Below are positions 62,082 to 64,000 of a DNA stretch of 64,000 nt, in pieces. The notes beneath the pieces are model-generated. The model did not search any database and was not told the origin of the DNA. It worked only from the letters and a program-made list of their open reading frames with translations. The stretch comes from Nautilus pompilius (taxonomy: Eukaryota > Mollusca > Cephalopoda > Nautilida > Nautilidae). Where the stretch lies: the NCBI GenBank assembly GCA_018389105.1, contig JACATO010001447.1:310001-374000 (forward strand), written 5' to 3'. Numbering within the stretch: the stretch's first letter is position 1; every line of letters starts with the position of its first letter. The position numbers were made by a program, and so were the translations under genes.

Positions 62082-62270
62082 TTGTGCTGGTGGAAAAGTT
62101 TACAACTAAACAAATACGACGACATCATCTCGCCGCAAGACGAGTGGATGCTGTGCTCGGGCTTGCATCAATCACTAACTTATAAAGAGATCCAACCGAT
62201 TTTGGAAGAGGACCGGGAAGAATGCTACTCGGTCGAGTTTTTGACGACGCGTGTTAATCTTTTAACCTAA
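62082..62270 (+). other. 62-codon ORF with protein-like composition
   Basis: Within the large intron, a frame includes NKYDDIISPQDEWMLCSGLH and KEIQPILEEDREECYSVEF before a stop. The acidic, balanced composition is unlike the AT-rich chance frames nearby. There is no ATG at its head, no clear acceptor, and no family I recognise. It might be an alternative terminal exon or a decayed element fragment. Confidence 0.15.
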
Positions 62271-63119
62271 AGTGCCAGTGTTCTCTCGTGTTGGGCTGCT
62301 AGAGTGTCATCCACGGGCGAGACACGACACCAGGGAAGAATGATGGAAAATCTTCTTACTTTCCTTCTGACGTCCGTATTGCTGCTTCATAACGCTATGT
62401 TGATACTGCTACAGCGGAGCTGATCTAAGCTCTCGTATCAAGTTCTACAGTTATTGTTACCGCCAGAACTAAAGTGTTCAACAAACCTCCCGTGGACACA
62501 CACACACCCCCCCCCAGGAACCGACAGATAACTAAGACAATACCTCAGCATCATCTATCTATCTCCACACTAAACTACAGTAATACATCTGAAAACGGAC
62601 GCACCGAATTCGATACTGTGAATTTCACACTTTAAAATACTGTAAAAATAAGTTTATATTGTATTTTAGTGTTTAAAGTTGAATCTAACTTATTACCAGT
62701 GTGCCATAAACTTACCATGGCACCGATCTACTCTGCTATCACTTAGGTTTTTAGACATTTTCCACGATGAGTCACTTCCATGTTAGGTTACCAGCTGCTA
62801 AGGAAATGACGTCATAGCTAAAACCATGGCGAGGCTGTTCACGCGTGTGTCGTATATTTAAAGAAAAACAACAACACAAAATGTATTTCCATTAATCGGC
62901 TTTTGTGTGAACTAATTACTTTCCATCAAAGATCGATCAGCCGATGTTTGAAACCATTTTTTTTTCTTTTTTTTTCATTTAATACAATCCATCATTTGGC
63001 TCTCTTTCGAGTTAACACGTGATAAAAGGGGGCAGTTGCTTCTTACGGTAGCTTTGATGTTTGTATTAATTTACGAAATTAGAAAACTAATCAAACTGTT
63101 TTTACTTGTTTTCTTACAG
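62271..63119. other. Intronic stretch before the membrane exon
   Basis: AT-rich, with a poly-C run near 62,508-62,516. It ends in a good polypyrimidine/acceptor (CTTGTTTTCTTACAG). No other feature. Confidence 0.5.
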
Positions 63120-63179
63120 GGTTAACGAGCATATTCCTCGGTGTCTTTCTGGCTTTACCCTTTGCCATGATAGGCATAG
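63120..63179 (+). CDS. TMEM272-like membrane protein, first-helix exon
   Basis: A 60-nt exon between the acceptor TTTTCTTACAG and the donor GGCATAG/GTAAGT, phase 1 at both ends. It therefore fits exon 57,575-57,746 directly or via the 42-nt exon. It encodes LTSIFLGVFLALPFAMIGI, a transmembrane helix ending in a LP-AMI-IG pattern that I associate with TMEM272-like proteins, where the next segment usually contains an acidic DCP motif. That next exon is not recognisable in the remaining 820 bases, so the gene continues beyond the window. Confidence 0.66.
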
Positions 63180-64000
63180 GTAAGTTTTACTGAAAATGTA
63201 CTGCTACCACGACCAACATCCCAGCTGACAGCGATTATCGTAAATATTTTTAAACTACGTGCAACAGCAAAACATCCAAACGTTTAAGGGAGCGAGCAAC
63301 CAGAAGGTCTGCCTTTTGAGAAAACTAAAGAAAATTCCGGGTAAAGCTAAACCTTCGCTTAATCAGTAGATAGGAGACATTTTTTTTTCCCCCAGGGCAA
63401 ATAGAAAGATTAAAGGTGGTCTTTAACCCGATTTATACGTCAAGGACAATGGCCAGTTCCACCATCCGGGCGGGGGGAGAGGGAGGAGAAGGAACATTCA
63501 CGTGACGGAACGCGGTTTTGCGAATCACGTGACAATGTGTGTTTAGTGGAGAGTCGTTGTTGTAGCGTTCGGAAAGAAATTACTCAGAATAGAAAGCGTA
63601 TTACCCGGTGAAGAAGACAACAAGCTCAAGCGTTACATCTTGTGCTACACGGGAGGAGGGGGGTGGTAAAAAAAAACAACAAAAAAACAGACAAGTCTTC
63701 GACAGGTGGAGCAGAGTAATGTGATCATCACCGCTGATTCAAAAACCGACCACGCTAATCGGCAGCAAACCGGGGGTTGGGTGGGTGCGGGTCTTCTCTG
63801 GTTCACTGCGCTGCAGAGATTAACGGACAAACATAAACCACTTTGGAGTGCCCAAGAAAGGCTTATGGAGAATGGCGGCGGCGACGATTCTCAAAGCGAA
63901 GCTCAACTAATCTTTGTTGGTCTTTCTCCGAACCTTTTCATCTTTTGCTTTCTCTTTCTTTGCCTCTTAGCAACTCGCGTCTGTTTTCCCTGCTGCTCTG
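63180..64000. other. Intron to window end
   Basis: Starts with a clear donor. A strong polypyrimidine tract and acceptor (TTTGCCTCTTAG) end at 63,970, but the following 30 bases translate in the required phase to ATRVCFPCCS. This does not look like the expected continuation, so I do not call an exon there. CpG-richer sequence and G-runs lie at 63,470-63,890. Confidence 0.4.

Noticed and set aside
63971..64000. Possible next exon of the TMEM272-like gene
   Set aside because: The acceptor is good, but the required phase gives ATRVCFPCCS, unlike the expected continuation, and the window ends.

Overview
This window is eukaryotic nuclear DNA. It is AT-rich with long non-coding stretches, dense microsatellites (CA, CT and TAA/TTA runs), intron/exon structure with GT-AG borders, and relics of LINE, SINE and Tc1/mariner elements. 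There are no bacterial-style operons, and nearly all of the many short open frames are chance or simple-repeat artefacts. The repeat style and the one recognisable host gene suggest an invertebrate, probably a lophotrochozoan such as a mollusc. That assignment is inference.

Layout. Positions 1-23,890 are intergenic or intronic DNA with many microsatellites and one LINE 3' fragment (about 13,190-13,460). At 23,891-24,446 there is a MITE-like element with hairpin ends. At 27,080-28,600 there are two CpG-rich patches that could be a promoter or first-exon area. At 30,083-30,375 there is an unusual composite satellite in which (CT)n blocks alternate with a spacer carrying the palindrome TGACGTCA. 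At 31,880-32,290 there is a second LINE 3' fragment carrying a 77-bp minisatellite. At 35,243-35,595 there is a tRNA-derived SINE. At 36,496-39,433 there is a 5'-truncated LINE on the minus strand. It has reverse transcriptase (YADD) followed by two separate RNase H domains, and a different tRNA-headed SINE is inserted in its tail. Positions 39,434-57,574 are mostly non-coding, with two more copies of the first SINE family (about 49,027-49,377 and 53,900-54,181) and some low-confidence exon candidates.

The right end holds the only host gene I can support. Plus-strand exons at 57,575-57,746 and 63,120-63,179, with an optional 42-nt exon at 57,906-57,947, share compatible phase-1 junctions. They encode an acidic/serine-rich cytoplasmic stretch leading into a first membrane helix ending in a LPFAMIGIG-like motif, which resembles invertebrate TMEM272-like membrane proteins. 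Its 5.4-kb intron carries an antisense, decayed Tc1-like transposase gene. The gene continues past the window, and its 5' exons were not identified with confidence.

The most unusual item is the LINE with two RNase H domains, both of which keep the residues expected for catalysis. The nested SINE with a matching 3' tail and the CRE-spaced CT satellite come next.
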